64,000 nucleotides of DNA from an uncultured Clostridia bacterium (GTDB lineage Bacteria; Bacillota; Clostridia; Oscillospirales; Oscillospiraceae). Under the pieces are notes generated by a model. That model did not search any database. It saw nothing but the letters and a program-made list of their open reading frames with translations, and was not told the origin of the DNA. Shown here piece by piece: positions 31,860 to 40,249 of the stretch; the first letter of the stretch is position 1; every line of letters starts with the position of its first letter. Location of the stretch: assembly GCA_937890525.1 (NCBI GenBank), contig CALADI010000009.1, positions 23,128-87,127 on the forward strand, in the 5' to 3' direction. Both the position numbers and the translations under genes were made by a program.

Positions 31860-33329
31860 TCAGCCCCAGGGATTTTCCGTTGCGTAGGGCAGGCTCTTGG
31901 GCTGATTGTAAGCAATGTCGCTGATGCCGAAGTACTTCAGGACCTCGAACAGGCTCTTGCCGCAGTGGGCAAAGGCCACAGCGCCGTGGTGGGGATAACG
32001 CTTCTGGATCAGCACATGGCGATAGAAGCGGCCCATCTCGGGGATCGCAAAAATACCGATACCACCGAAGGAACGGGTGGGCACGGGCAGGACTTCACCC
32101 TCTGCGATGTAGGCGCGGAGGGTGCCTTCGCTGTCGCACTGCAGGCGGTAGAAGGTCACATCGGAAGCGGCAATATCGCCTTCCAGCGTACCACGGGTGA
32201 TGTCGGGCGTGCCACCATTCTCCAGCAGACGGTTCTGGATCAGCTGGTACTTCACGGCGCAGTTGCCGCACATCTTGCAGCTGGGGGTGTTGCCGCAGTG
32301 GAATGCCATGAAGGTATCCTTGATGTCGTAGCCCCACTTGCCAGCGATATCCTCATCATAGATGTACTTGGGCACGGAGTTGTTGATATCCAGCAGCGTG
32401 ATGGCGTCGCCGGTGATGCAGGCGCCGATATACTCGGACAGCGCACCATAGATGTCGACTTCACATGCAACGGGAATGCCGCGGGATGCCAGTCTGGAGT
32501 TTACATAGCAGGGCTCGAAGCCGAACTGCTCCGGGAATGCAGGCCAGCACTTGTCTGCAAATGCCACATACTTTCTTGCACCCTTGTGTGCCTCTGCCCA
32601 GTCAAGCAGGGTCAGTTCAAACTGAGCCATGCGCTCCAGCAGATCGGGATAGATCTTTCTGTCGCCCATTTCCTTTTCCATGTCTGCAATGACTTCGGGA
32701 ATGCGGGCATCACCGGCATGTGCCTTGTAGGAAACCAGCAGATCCAGCTCGGAGTTCTCTTCCACTTCGACCCCCAGCTCATACAGCCCCTTGATGGGAG
32801 CGTTGCAGGCAAAGAAGTCCTGAGGACGAGGGCCAAAGGTGATGATCTTCAGATTCTTAACGCCGATGATCGCACGGGCGATGGGAACGAATTCCTTCAT
32901 CATCTGAGCGCACTCTTCCGCAGTGCCCACAGGATACTCGGGGATATAAGCCTTCAGATGGCGCATGCCCAGATTGTAAGAGCAGTTCAGCACGCCGCAG
33001 TAAGCATCGCCACGGCCGTTGATCAGATCACCGTCGCCCTCAGCAGCCGCAACATACATAACGGGGCCATCGAACTTCTGGCACAGCAGCGTTTCAGGAG
33101 TCTCAGGGCCGAAGTTGCCCAGGAAAACCACCAGAGCGTTCACTTCATGGGCCTTCACATCTTCCAGAGCCTTCAGGGCGTCCTTCTCATTTTCCACGGT
33201 GATGGGGCATTCGTACAGACCCTCACCATAAGCTGCCACGATGTTCTGGCGGCGCTTGGTGGACAGCGCAATGGGGAAACAGTCACGGGATACGGCAATA
33301 ATGCCAAGCTTTACTTCAGGAATGTTCAT
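31860..33329 (-). CDS. FucI/AraA-family sugar isomerase
   Basis: A 489-residue aldose-ketose isomerase of the L-fucose/L-arabinose isomerase superfamily. Likely metal ligands are the Glu in ACEVDIYGALSEY, the Asp in LLDINNS and the His in FAHCGKSLF near the C-terminus. MAFHCGN with nearby CKMCGNC is a Cys-rich stretch not typical of AraA. It is shorter than FucI (about 590) and lacks its N-terminal part. Its operon partners are a FGGY kinase, a DUF4867 protein and a GH31 enzyme, so it should act on the sugar they release or phosphorylate. ATG 33329 is 9 nt after AGGAG. The substrate is unknown. Confidence 0.82.
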   Translation of the reverse strand: MNIPEVKLGIIAVSRDCFPIALSTKRRQNIVAAYGEGLYECPITVENEKDALKALEDVKAHEVNALVVFLGNFGPETPETLLCQKFDGPVMYVAAAEGDGDLINGRGDAYCGVLNCSYNLGMRHLKAYIPEYPVGTAEECAQMMKEFVPIARAIIGVKNLKIITFGPRPQDFFACNAPIKGLYELGVEVEENSELDLLVSYKAHAGDARIPEVIADMEKEMGDRKIYPDLLERMAQFELTLLDWAEAHKGARKYVAFADKCWPAFPEQFGFEPCYVNSRLASRGIPVACEVDIYGALSEYIGACITGDAITLLDINNSVPKYIYDEDIAGKWGYDIKDTFMAFHCGNTPSCKMCGNCAVKYQLIQNRLLENGGTPDITRGTLEGDIAASDVTFYRLQCDSEGTLRAYIAEGEVLPVPTRSFGGIGIFAIPEMGRFYRHVLIQKRYPHHGAVAFAHCGKSLFEVLKYFGISDIAYNQPKSLPYATENPWG

Positions 33330-33349
33330 TGGGAATATCTCCTTTTCTC

Positions 33350-33988
33350 TTAAATGAAATCTGCAATATCGATGTTCTCGCCGGACAGACCGATCTTCGC
33401 ACCGCCCTTGGCTTCGTTGGATTCCGGATGTGCCAGAAGCCACTTGTTCCGCGCAGTCATGTACTCGTCTTCCGGAATCTTCGCTGTCATCACGGCCCTT
33501 TCCGTGTTGGTGCCCTGCGGCAGCGCCACCAAGACCCGGAACCCCTTGGCTGCATCGCAGTGGCAGGGTGCATAGTGCAGGGTGGTTGCGAAAACCTCTA
33601 CCAATGTACCGGCAGGCACCTTGAATGCCTTGACCTTGGCGGTATCCAGAACACCGTCTTCGATCTCGTCGCGCTTTGCAAGAAGCAGGATAAAATCCTC
33701 GGTGCCCAGATTGTACTCGCTGTCACGATGGTACTCCAAACAGTTGAGCTTCGTGTTGTGACCGTTGCACCAGCCCAGCTGAACCGGCATACCGCCGTAC
33801 AGATGCTCGCTGACTTCCACCATGGCAGGCAGTTCCTGCAGCGGTGCATACTCCGCAACATAGTCAACGCCCTCCGGCTGAGGGGCATCCTTCAGCACAG
33901 ACAGGATCTGGGCAGCCGTTTCTTCCATGCCGGTGACCACCTGACCATAGGGTCGAAACCCAGCGTCCAGAACAGAATCGATCTTCAT
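33350..33988 (-). CDS. DUF4867-family protein, possible cupin-type sugar enzyme
   Basis: A 212-residue soluble protein that I match to DUF4867, a family found next to sugar isomerases and kinases. The sequence has cupin-like features: KLNCLEYHRDSEYNLG with a His/Glu cluster, then AGTLVEVFATTLHYAPCHCD, which together could bind a metal. A function such as an epimerase, isomerase or mutarotase is possible but not shown. It lies 20 nt before the isomerase gene and 4 nt after the kinase. GAAGGAGTG precedes ATG 33988. Confidence 0.75.
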   Translation of the reverse strand: MKIDSVLDAGFRPYGQVVTGMEETAAQILSVLKDAPQPEGVDYVAEYAPLQELPAMVEVSEHLYGGMPVQLGWCNGHNTKLNCLEYHRDSEYNLGTEDFILLLAKRDEIEDGVLDTAKVKAFKVPAGTLVEVFATTLHYAPCHCDAAKGFRVLVALPQGTNTERAVMTAKIPEDEYMTARNKWLLAHPESNEAKGGAKIGLSGENIDIADFI

Positions 33989-33992
33989 ATTG

Positions 33993-35477
33993 TCACTCCT
34001 TCACAAAATCTGCAAACAATGCCTTACAGGCAGGGTAGATTTTTTTGAACTGCTGATAGCGCTTCTCGTACTTTTCCACCAGCTCCGGCTCCGGCTTCAC
34101 CGTGGAAGCCACATGGACAAACTTGTCACATACTTCCTGCACGGATGCATATTCGCCGCAGGCAACCATCGCCAGCATCGCACCGCCCATGCCGGGCCCC
34201 TGCTCCGATTCCAAGCACTCCAGCTCTGCATTCAGAATGTTGGCGATCATCTTCTTCCACAGGGGGCTCTTGGCACCGCCGCCGCAGATCTTGGAAGAGC
34301 TGATGGTGATCCCCAGACTTCTTGCAACCTCTACACTATCCCGAATCGCAAAGGCCACCCCTTCCAGAACTGCCTGCGTCAGGTCCGCTCTGGTGGTATC
34401 CATGGTCATGCCGATAAAGGTGCCCCGGGCATTGGTATCGTTGATGGGGCTGCGCTCGCCCATCAGATAGGGCAGGAAATAAACATGATTCTCGCCCAGC
34501 TTGTCCTGCGTGATCGGAGCCTGCTCCGCCCCATAGTCCGAGGTCTGATAGATCTCGTCCATCAGCCACTTATTGCAGCTGGCGGCACTCAGCATACAGC
34601 CCATCAAGTGGTAGCCGCCGTCTGCGTGGGCAAACGCATGAAGTGCATTGTTCTGATCGACGCCAAAACTCCGGGAAGAGATAAACACCGTGCCGGAGGT
34701 GCCCAAGGAGATATTGCATCCTCCCTCACCTACAACGCCGGTACCAACGGCTGCGGCGGCATTATCGCCTGCTCCTGCTGCTACCTTGACATTTTCGCCC
34801 AGACCCAGAATCGTTGCGATTTCCGGCTTTACGGTGCCGATACATGCATAGCTTTCAAACAGCTTGGGCATCTGATTTTCAGAAATGCCGCAAATATCCA
34901 GCATTTCCCTGCTCCAGCGCTTGTGCTGCACATCCAGAAGCAGCATGCCGGAAGCATCGGAGTAGTCACAGCTGTGCACCCCGGTGAGGACATAGTTGAT
35001 ATAGTCCTTGGGCAGCATGATCTTTGCGATCTTGTTGAAGTTTTCCGGCTCGTTCTCTTTGACCCACAGGATCTTAGGCGCTGTAAATCCGGCAAAGGCG
35101 ATGTTCGCCGTCAGCGCAGACAGCCTTTCCTTGCCGATCTCGTTGTTCAGATAGTCCACCTGCTGGGCGGTTCTGCCGTCGTTCCACAGGATGGCCGGAC
35201 GGATCACATGGTCGTTCTCGTCCAGAATGACCAGACCATGCATCTGACCGCCGCAGCCGATGCCTGCAACATCCGTGCCACGGAATCCGGTCAGCAGTTC
35301 GGGGATTCCCTCCATAATTGCCTTACGCCAGTCCTCGGGGTTTTGCTGACTCCAGCCGGGCTGGGGAAATTCCAGCGGATATTCCTTAGAAACCACATTT
35401 TTGATCTGCCCCTGCTCATCCATCAGCAGCAGCTTCACTGCGGAGGTACCAAGGTCAACACCAATGTACAGTTTCAT
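33993..35477 (-). CDS. xylB: FGGY-family sugar kinase (xylulokinase-like)
   Basis: A 494-residue carbohydrate kinase of the FGGY family, resembling XylB. The N-terminal half has GVDLGTSAVKLLLMD and GQMHGLVILD, typical of xylulokinase. The C-terminal half has the ATP-site pattern LGTSGTVFISS and ICGGGAKSPLWKKMIANIL. ATG 35477 is 8 nt after AAGGAG; the GTG at 35486 is too close to the ribosome site. The natural substrate is inferred to be the ketose formed by the isomerase of this operon; D-xylulose is the default guess. Confidence 0.85.
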   Translation of the reverse strand: MKLYIGVDLGTSAVKLLLMDEQGQIKNVVSKEYPLEFPQPGWSQQNPEDWRKAIMEGIPELLTGFRGTDVAGIGCGGQMHGLVILDENDHVIRPAILWNDGRTAQQVDYLNNEIGKERLSALTANIAFAGFTAPKILWVKENEPENFNKIAKIMLPKDYINYVLTGVHSCDYSDASGMLLLDVQHKRWSREMLDICGISENQMPKLFESYACIGTVKPEIATILGLGENVKVAAGAGDNAAAAVGTGVVGEGGCNISLGTSGTVFISSRSFGVDQNNALHAFAHADGGYHLMGCMLSAASCNKWLMDEIYQTSDYGAEQAPITQDKLGENHVYFLPYLMGERSPINDTNARGTFIGMTMDTTRADLTQAVLEGVAFAIRDSVEVARSLGITISSSKICGGGAKSPLWKKMIANILNAELECLESEQGPGMGGAMLAMVACGEYASVQEVCDKFVHVASTVKPEPELVEKYEKRYQQFKKIYPACKALFADFVKE

Positions 35478-35489
35478 TTTCTTCACTCC

Positions 35490-37502
35490 TTATGTTGCTC
35501 TTTTGTGTTCTGTTCCAATCCGCTCAAAGACGGGAATTACGCTGAGGGGTGCATCTGCGGTGACATACTGACCACCTTGGAAAATCTCACCGCTTTCCAT
35601 ATTTTTCCACCGGCATCCGGCAGGCAGATACAGTTTTCTGCTGCGGACTTTGGCCTCCAGCACCGGCGAAACCAGATATTTGTATCCGTAGAGGTATTCG
35701 TCCTCGACTTCCCATGCAATGGGATCTTCCGGAAATTCATAAAACAGCGTGCGCATCACAGGGGTTCCCTTTTCGTGAGCCTGCTGCATCAGTTCCGCGG
35801 TATAAGGCTGCAATTTCTTCCGCAAAGCCAGAAATTTCTTGCAGATCTCGTAAACTTCTTCCCCATAGGACCAGACTTCGTTTGGAGAACCGGAACGGCA
35901 GACCGCACCGCCGGTGGTGCCCATCTGTGGCATGGTGGGCGAGCGGTCTCCATGAAGCCGCATCACCGGGCAGAAGGTACCCCAGGCGAACCACCGGGCG
36001 AACAACTCCCGATAATCTTCGTCAGCGGGAATACCGCCGTGGAATCCGCCGATGTCCGTAGTCCACCAGGGAATGCCGGCAAGCCCCACATTGAGTCCCG
36101 CCGCCAGCTGATTGCGCATACTGGCGAAGCTGGAGGCAATGTCACCGGACCATACCAGCGCACCGTATTTCTGGCTGCCTGCCCAAGCGCAGCGGAGGAG
36201 ATTGACGATGTTTTCCTGTCCGGCCGCTGCCATACCGTCAAAGAATGTCTTTGCGTACATCAGGGGATAAATGTTGCCTACTTGCAGATTGGGACCCAGA
36301 TAGTAGCGGTAATTATCAAAGTCGTAGGTGGAGTAGGCAGGTTCTGCAACATCCAGCCAGAAAATTCGGATCCCCTTGTCATAATAGTTCTGCTTCGCCT
36401 TTTCCCAGACAAAACCACGGGCTGCGGGATTGGTGGCATCATAGAAGCAGGTGTTGCCCAGAAAGTCCATGGATGACCGCACACCCCGGTCAACATGGGT
36501 GAGATAGCCTTTGTGCAGCATTTCTTTGTAGTTTTCACTCTGCTTATCCACGGTGGGCCAGATGGAGATCATCAGCTCAATGCCCATTTCCTTCAGTTCG
36601 GCAATCATGGCATCGGGATCGGGCCAGTAGGTGGGATCGAATTTCCAATCCCCCTGCTTGAACCAGTGAAAGTAGTCGATGACGATCACATCGATGGGGA
36701 GATTTCTGCGTTTATACTCCCGTGCAACCTCCAGCAGTTCTTCCTGAGTCTGGTAGCGCAGTTTGGACTGCCAGAATCCCATGGCATAGTCGGGCATCAT
36801 GGGCGGTTTTCCGGTGACGGCAGCATAGTTTTCCACGATTTGCGCGGGGCTATCTCCGGCGGTGATCCAGTAATCCAGATACTTGGTGGACTGTGCGTGC
36901 CATTGGGTAATATTTCTGCCAAAAGTCACAGAACCGATGGCGGGGTTGTTCCAGAGGAAGCCGTACCCCAAGCTGGACAGCAGGAACGGAACGGAAGCCT
37001 GAGAATTTCGCTGGGCCAGCTCCAGCGTGCAGCCCTTCAGATTGAGGTAAGGCTGCTGATACTGCCCCATACCGTAGAGCTTTTCATTGGGATCGGATTC
37101 AAACCTTGCCGTCAGCTGATAGGCATCGGAGCCGAGAATGGGGATCATTTCCCGTCCTGTGATCTCCAGCGCGGAGCAGTCCTTGGAAAACAGATCCCGG
37201 CGGCTGCGCATATATTCTTCCAGCAGCAGTTTTCCATCCTGATTGTAAAACACCAGTTTGCCGCTGGAGAGAATTTCCGCCCGGATCTTTCCGTTTACGA
37301 TGGATGCACCATCGCGGCGAAGGGTGATCTGGGCGGCTGCCTCGTGAGGCTCTGTCAATGCCCAGTCAGGGCTTTGGGGGGACTGTCCCATACGGAAGGA
37401 ACGGACCCGAAGGGCGTTTTTCCCCCAAGCGGTGACGGACAGCACTTCGTTTTCCTGCTGCAGGAAAAGCGTACCGTCCTCGATGTGAAATAATTCTTCC
37501 AT
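35490..37502 (-). CDS. glycoside hydrolase family 31 enzyme
   Basis: A 670-residue retaining alpha-glycosidase of GH31. The nucleophile is D384 in FWLDVAEP and the acid/base is D454 in VWSGDIASS. An N-terminal beta-sandwich, (beta/alpha)8 barrel and C-terminal beta domains are all present. There is no signal peptide, so it acts in the cytosol. The DFDNYRYYLGPNLQVGN stretch after the nucleophile marks a subgroup with variable specificity (alpha-xylosidase, alpha-glucosidase and others). With the isomerase and kinase downstream, an alpha-xylosidase role is plausible. ATG 37502 is 7 nt after GAGGT. First gene of its operon. Confidence 0.88.
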   Translation of the reverse strand: MEELFHIEDGTLFLQQENEVLSVTAWGKNALRVRSFRMGQSPQSPDWALTEPHEAAAQITLRRDGASIVNGKIRAEILSSGKLVFYNQDGKLLLEEYMRSRRDLFSKDCSALEITGREMIPILGSDAYQLTARFESDPNEKLYGMGQYQQPYLNLKGCTLELAQRNSQASVPFLLSSLGYGFLWNNPAIGSVTFGRNITQWHAQSTKYLDYWITAGDSPAQIVENYAAVTGKPPMMPDYAMGFWQSKLRYQTQEELLEVAREYKRRNLPIDVIVIDYFHWFKQGDWKFDPTYWPDPDAMIAELKEMGIELMISIWPTVDKQSENYKEMLHKGYLTHVDRGVRSSMDFLGNTCFYDATNPAARGFVWEKAKQNYYDKGIRIFWLDVAEPAYSTYDFDNYRYYLGPNLQVGNIYPLMYAKTFFDGMAAAGQENIVNLLRCAWAGSQKYGALVWSGDIASSFASMRNQLAAGLNVGLAGIPWWTTDIGGFHGGIPADEDYRELFARWFAWGTFCPVMRLHGDRSPTMPQMGTTGGAVCRSGSPNEVWSYGEEVYEICKKFLALRKKLQPYTAELMQQAHEKGTPVMRTLFYEFPEDPIAWEVEDEYLYGYKYLVSPVLEAKVRSRKLYLPAGCRWKNMESGEIFQGGQYVTADAPLSVIPVFERIGTEHKRAT

Positions 37503-37875
37503 GGATGATACCTCACGGATGGTATACACCTGAAAAGGGGCAGTCTATACCAAAACTGCCGGGCTGCGCTGTTGCTCTGCCCGGCAGCTGACGGTGACAG
37601 GGATACCAAGGTAGATTTTTCTCCCTTAAGTATATACCATTTCCGCAGTTGATTTCTTTGCTGAATCTATTTGCTGATTAGACTAATTTGCTGTTTACAG
37701 AATTTTGGTGATTTTCCATACAAAGCAACGCTGTTTTTTGGTTATATGGATCAGATTCTTTCTGAATCCTATTGTTATTGGCGGAAATCAACGAATTACT
37801 CCGCAGTATATTAAAAAATCTAACCACGAAAGGCAGAAGAATACGGATTTGCCCCCACATGAGCGCCGAAAAAAG
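37503..37875 (-). promoter_or_regulatory. regulatory gap upstream of the GH31 operon
   Basis: The 372-bp gap has no gene. A hairpin, CTGCCGGGC/GCCCGGCAG (37556-37587), lies in the likely leader. A minus-strand TATACT near 37630 lacks a matching -35, as expected for a promoter that needs an activator. The next gene, in the same orientation, is an AraC regulator. Confidence 0.4.
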
Positions 37876-38799
37876 TTAGTTAAATATGTTTTGAGACAGC
37901 AGTTGCAGGCTTTCCTCTGTGGAATAGAAGCGTTCGGTGGAGTGGATGCTGTGCCGCACCGGATTGGTATCCAGCTGGGTTTTCTTTTTGAACTGGCTGT
38001 ACTGTTCGGGGGTCATATTGTACTGCCGGCGAAATTCCCGGCAGAAATAGCGGTAATCAGAAAAACCGGATTCCATGCAGATGTCCAGCATCTGTTTTCC
38101 CCCGGCGGCGATCAGCTTGCAGGCACAGTTAAAGCGCACAGAAGTCACATACTCCTGAAAAGTTTGGTTCATGGTATCCTTGATGAAGTGGGAAAGATAG
38201 CTGACGGAACGATGTTCCATTGCTGCAAAATCCGACAGCCGGATCTTGTGCATATAGTTTTCTCCCACAAAATTGATGAGCCGCTGGAGCCTGAGATTTC
38301 GCTTGTCTATGCAGGCAGATTCCTCCGGCGTGAGGATATGGGTGGGTAACGCCGAGAGCAGACGATGGAAAATCAAGCAGCAGATGCCCGTGCAGTAGAG
38401 ATCGTAGTTTTCCTTTCGCCGGGCGTATGCGTCCGCCATTTTCCAGATCCCCTGTTTCACCTGCTGCATTTCCCCTTCGCTGAGAAACATATGGGGATAT
38501 TTTTCCTCAATGGACATAGGTGGCAGGTTGGGAAAAAGCTGCGGGGACACCTGAAGGCACAGAAAGGTAGCGCTTTCGTTTACCTTGTGAAATTCGTGGG
38601 GCTCATTGGAGCCAAACAAGACCATCTGCCCCGGCTGCAGGATGAATTTGCTCTGCCCGCAGGTCACAGACAGGGGATTTTTCAGCAGCCATACCAGTTC
38701 CCAGTCCAGATGAAGATGAGATGTCCGGTATTCAACGGTATCAAAAAAGATGGAAAGCCCTTTGATTTGCGGGTATTGTATGATTTCCAGTTCGTTCAT
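37876..38799 (-). CDS. AraC-family transcriptional regulator
   Basis: A 307-residue regulator with an N-terminal cupin-type ligand-binding part (SHLHLDWELVWLL, FILQPGQMVLFGSNEPHEFH) and a C-terminal AraC DNA-binding domain (LSDFAAMEHRSVSYLSHF, then MLDICMESGFSDYRYFCREFRRQY). It resembles sugar-responsive activators such as XylR/MsmR. It lies upstream of the GH31 operon on the same strand, whose promoter lacks a -35, so activation of that operon is a good guess. ATG 38799 follows AGGAG by 3-4 nt of CCT. Confidence 0.85.
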   Translation of the reverse strand: MNELEIIQYPQIKGLSIFFDTVEYRTSHLHLDWELVWLLKNPLSVTCGQSKFILQPGQMVLFGSNEPHEFHKVNESATFLCLQVSPQLFPNLPPMSIEEKYPHMFLSEGEMQQVKQGIWKMADAYARRKENYDLYCTGICCLIFHRLLSALPTHILTPEESACIDKRNLRLQRLINFVGENYMHKIRLSDFAAMEHRSVSYLSHFIKDTMNQTFQEYVTSVRFNCACKLIAAGGKQMLDICMESGFSDYRYFCREFRRQYNMTPEQYSQFKKKTQLDTNPVRHSIHSTERFYSTEESLQLLSQNIFN

Positions 38800-39211
38800 A
38801 GGCTCCTCATTTCCGGCGTTCAGCAAAAGTATATTGGGCTGAGCACCGTTGATATGCGCGAAAAAACGAATGCTCCGCTGATATCCCATCCCATGGAAAC
38901 AGGTCCCGTGCCGACAAAAGAAAACGAGGAAAATCCATGGTGGATTATTCATATTTTAGCATATCAAAATAAGGAAGTCTATTTGAAAATCACGGCGCAC
39001 CCGTTGGGCTTTCTGCAGGGGCTCATCTTTTTTGGAAACACAGATAAAAAAGCGGTGGAAATTTGTCCAAAATGTGGTATACTCTATAAAAGATCCTGCC
39101 GGAAGGGTCACTGCTTTGCGGTCTGAGAAGCGGATCCCCGCCGGCAGTGCTGAGCATGCTCACCGTGCTCTATGCATAAAGACGGTATATTATACACAAG
39201 AAGAGAAAGAG
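38800..39211 (+). promoter_or_regulatory. gap before the SGNH gene, with likely promoter
   Basis: No gene is seen in these 411 bp. TTGTCC (39063-39068), a 16-nt spacer and TATAAA (39085-39090), with TATACT overlapping at 39078, is the best promoter candidate. A GC-rich imperfect inverted repeat (CTGCCGG...CCGGCAG) follows at about 39096-39146. Confidence 0.4.
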
Positions 39212-40249
39212 ATGTACGGGAAAATGGATCATTCAAAACTGTTTCACCACTGCACCCGGGTCGAGTGCAGGGACGGTATCTATTATCCTCAGAGATTTTC
39301 AGAGGAATTGCTCCAATTTTATGCTTCTATTGACGAAGGCAAGGAGATCAGAGCCCGTTCTGCGGCGGGCATTACTATGGAATGCATCACGGATGCGGAG
39401 GAAATCCGCTTCTGCTATGTGACCAAAGGGTTCTGCCGGGATTTTGTCGCCTTTGATATTTTCGAAAATGACATATTTATGCAGACGGTGACGGAGCCAA
39501 ACCGCAGCCCGGAGGGCTGTGTGCGCTATCGCAAGCGGACAGCCGGTGCGGTAAAGCTAACTGTTTTTCTGCCCCAGTGTGTGGCTTTGGGCATTTCGCA
39601 GATCCATATAGGGAATTGGCTCCCTACGGAAGATCCGGCGGAAAAGATTCTGTTTCTGGGGGATTCCATCACCCAGGGAATGGTGGTTTCCAGCCCCTCT
39701 CAAGCATTCCCGGTGCTGCTTTCCCGTTTCCTGCGGTGTGATTATCTCAATACGGGCGTGGGCGGATATGTGTTTGACAAGGCATCCCTCCAAGGGCTGC
39801 GGGATATCCGGGCTGATAAGATCGTGATTGCTTACGGCACCAATGACTACCATATGGTCAACATCGGAAAACTCACATTGGAGCAGTTCCGCCAAAATGT
39901 GGAAGCGTATCTGGATGAAGTGATCCGGATGTTCCCTCAAGGGGAGATTTTGGTGCTCACTCCCATCTGGCGTGGGGACTGCACGGAACAAAGCTGGAAG
40001 CTGTTTGTACATATGGGCACATTGATCAGAGAATGCGCGCTTGCCCGAAATCTGGAAGTAGTAGACGGTCTTACCATCATAGGACATGATGAAAGACTTT
40101 ATGTAGACGGGATTCATCCCGGCGACTGGGGTGCAAATATGATGGCACTCAATATCCTCCATGCGTTGGAAGAAAAGGGAAGTGGGATAATAAGACATGA
40201 TGGAGAAAAGAAGCATCAGAGCGTGGCTCAGCCAGAAATCGATTCTTAG
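39212..40249 (+). CDS. SGNH/GDSL-family hydrolase, probable carbohydrate esterase
   Basis: A 345-residue enzyme with an N-terminal beta-sandwich (about residues 1-140) and a C-terminal SGNH domain. Block I is ILFLGDSITQG with the catalytic Ser, the block III Asn lies in YGTNDY, and the Asp-His pair is in VDGIHPGDWG. This two-domain layout resembles CE2-type acetylxylan esterases and related deacetylases. No signal peptide is present, so it would remove acetyl groups from imported oligosaccharides. The start is uncertain: ATG 39212 follows a weak AAGAG, and ATG 39224 is also possible. Its 3' end overlaps the next gene by 53 bp. Confidence 0.82.
   Translation: MYGKMDHSKLFHHCTRVECRDGIYYPQRFSEELLQFYASIDEGKEIRARSAAGITMECITDAEEIRFCYVTKGFCRDFVAFDIFENDIFMQTVTEPNRSPEGCVRYRKRTAGAVKLTVFLPQCVALGISQIHIGNWLPTEDPAEKILFLGDSITQGMVVSSPSQAFPVLLSRFLRCDYLNTGVGGYVFDKASLQGLRDIRADKIVIAYGTNDYHMVNIGKLTLEQFRQNVEAYLDEVIRMFPQGEILVLTPIWRGDCTEQSWKLFVHMGTLIRECALARNLEVVDGLTIIGHDERLYVDGIHPGDWGANMMALNILHALEEKGSGIIRHDGEKKHQSVAQPEIDS

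Noticed and set aside
33990..36476. 828-residue plus-strand frame opposite the kinase and GH31 genes
   Set aside because: It spans two real genes and their junction on the other strand and has no recognisable domain.
35490..37502. Sulfoquinovosidase (GH31) with a sulfosugar pathway
   Set aside because: No sulfo-transaldolase, sulfolactaldehyde reductase or sulfonate exporter gene is nearby, and sulfonate-binding residues could not be recognised.
37678..37860. 60-residue minus-strand frame in the GH31 upstream gap
   Set aside because: It has no ribosome site, an unlike composition and no homology pattern; the gap is treated as regulatory.
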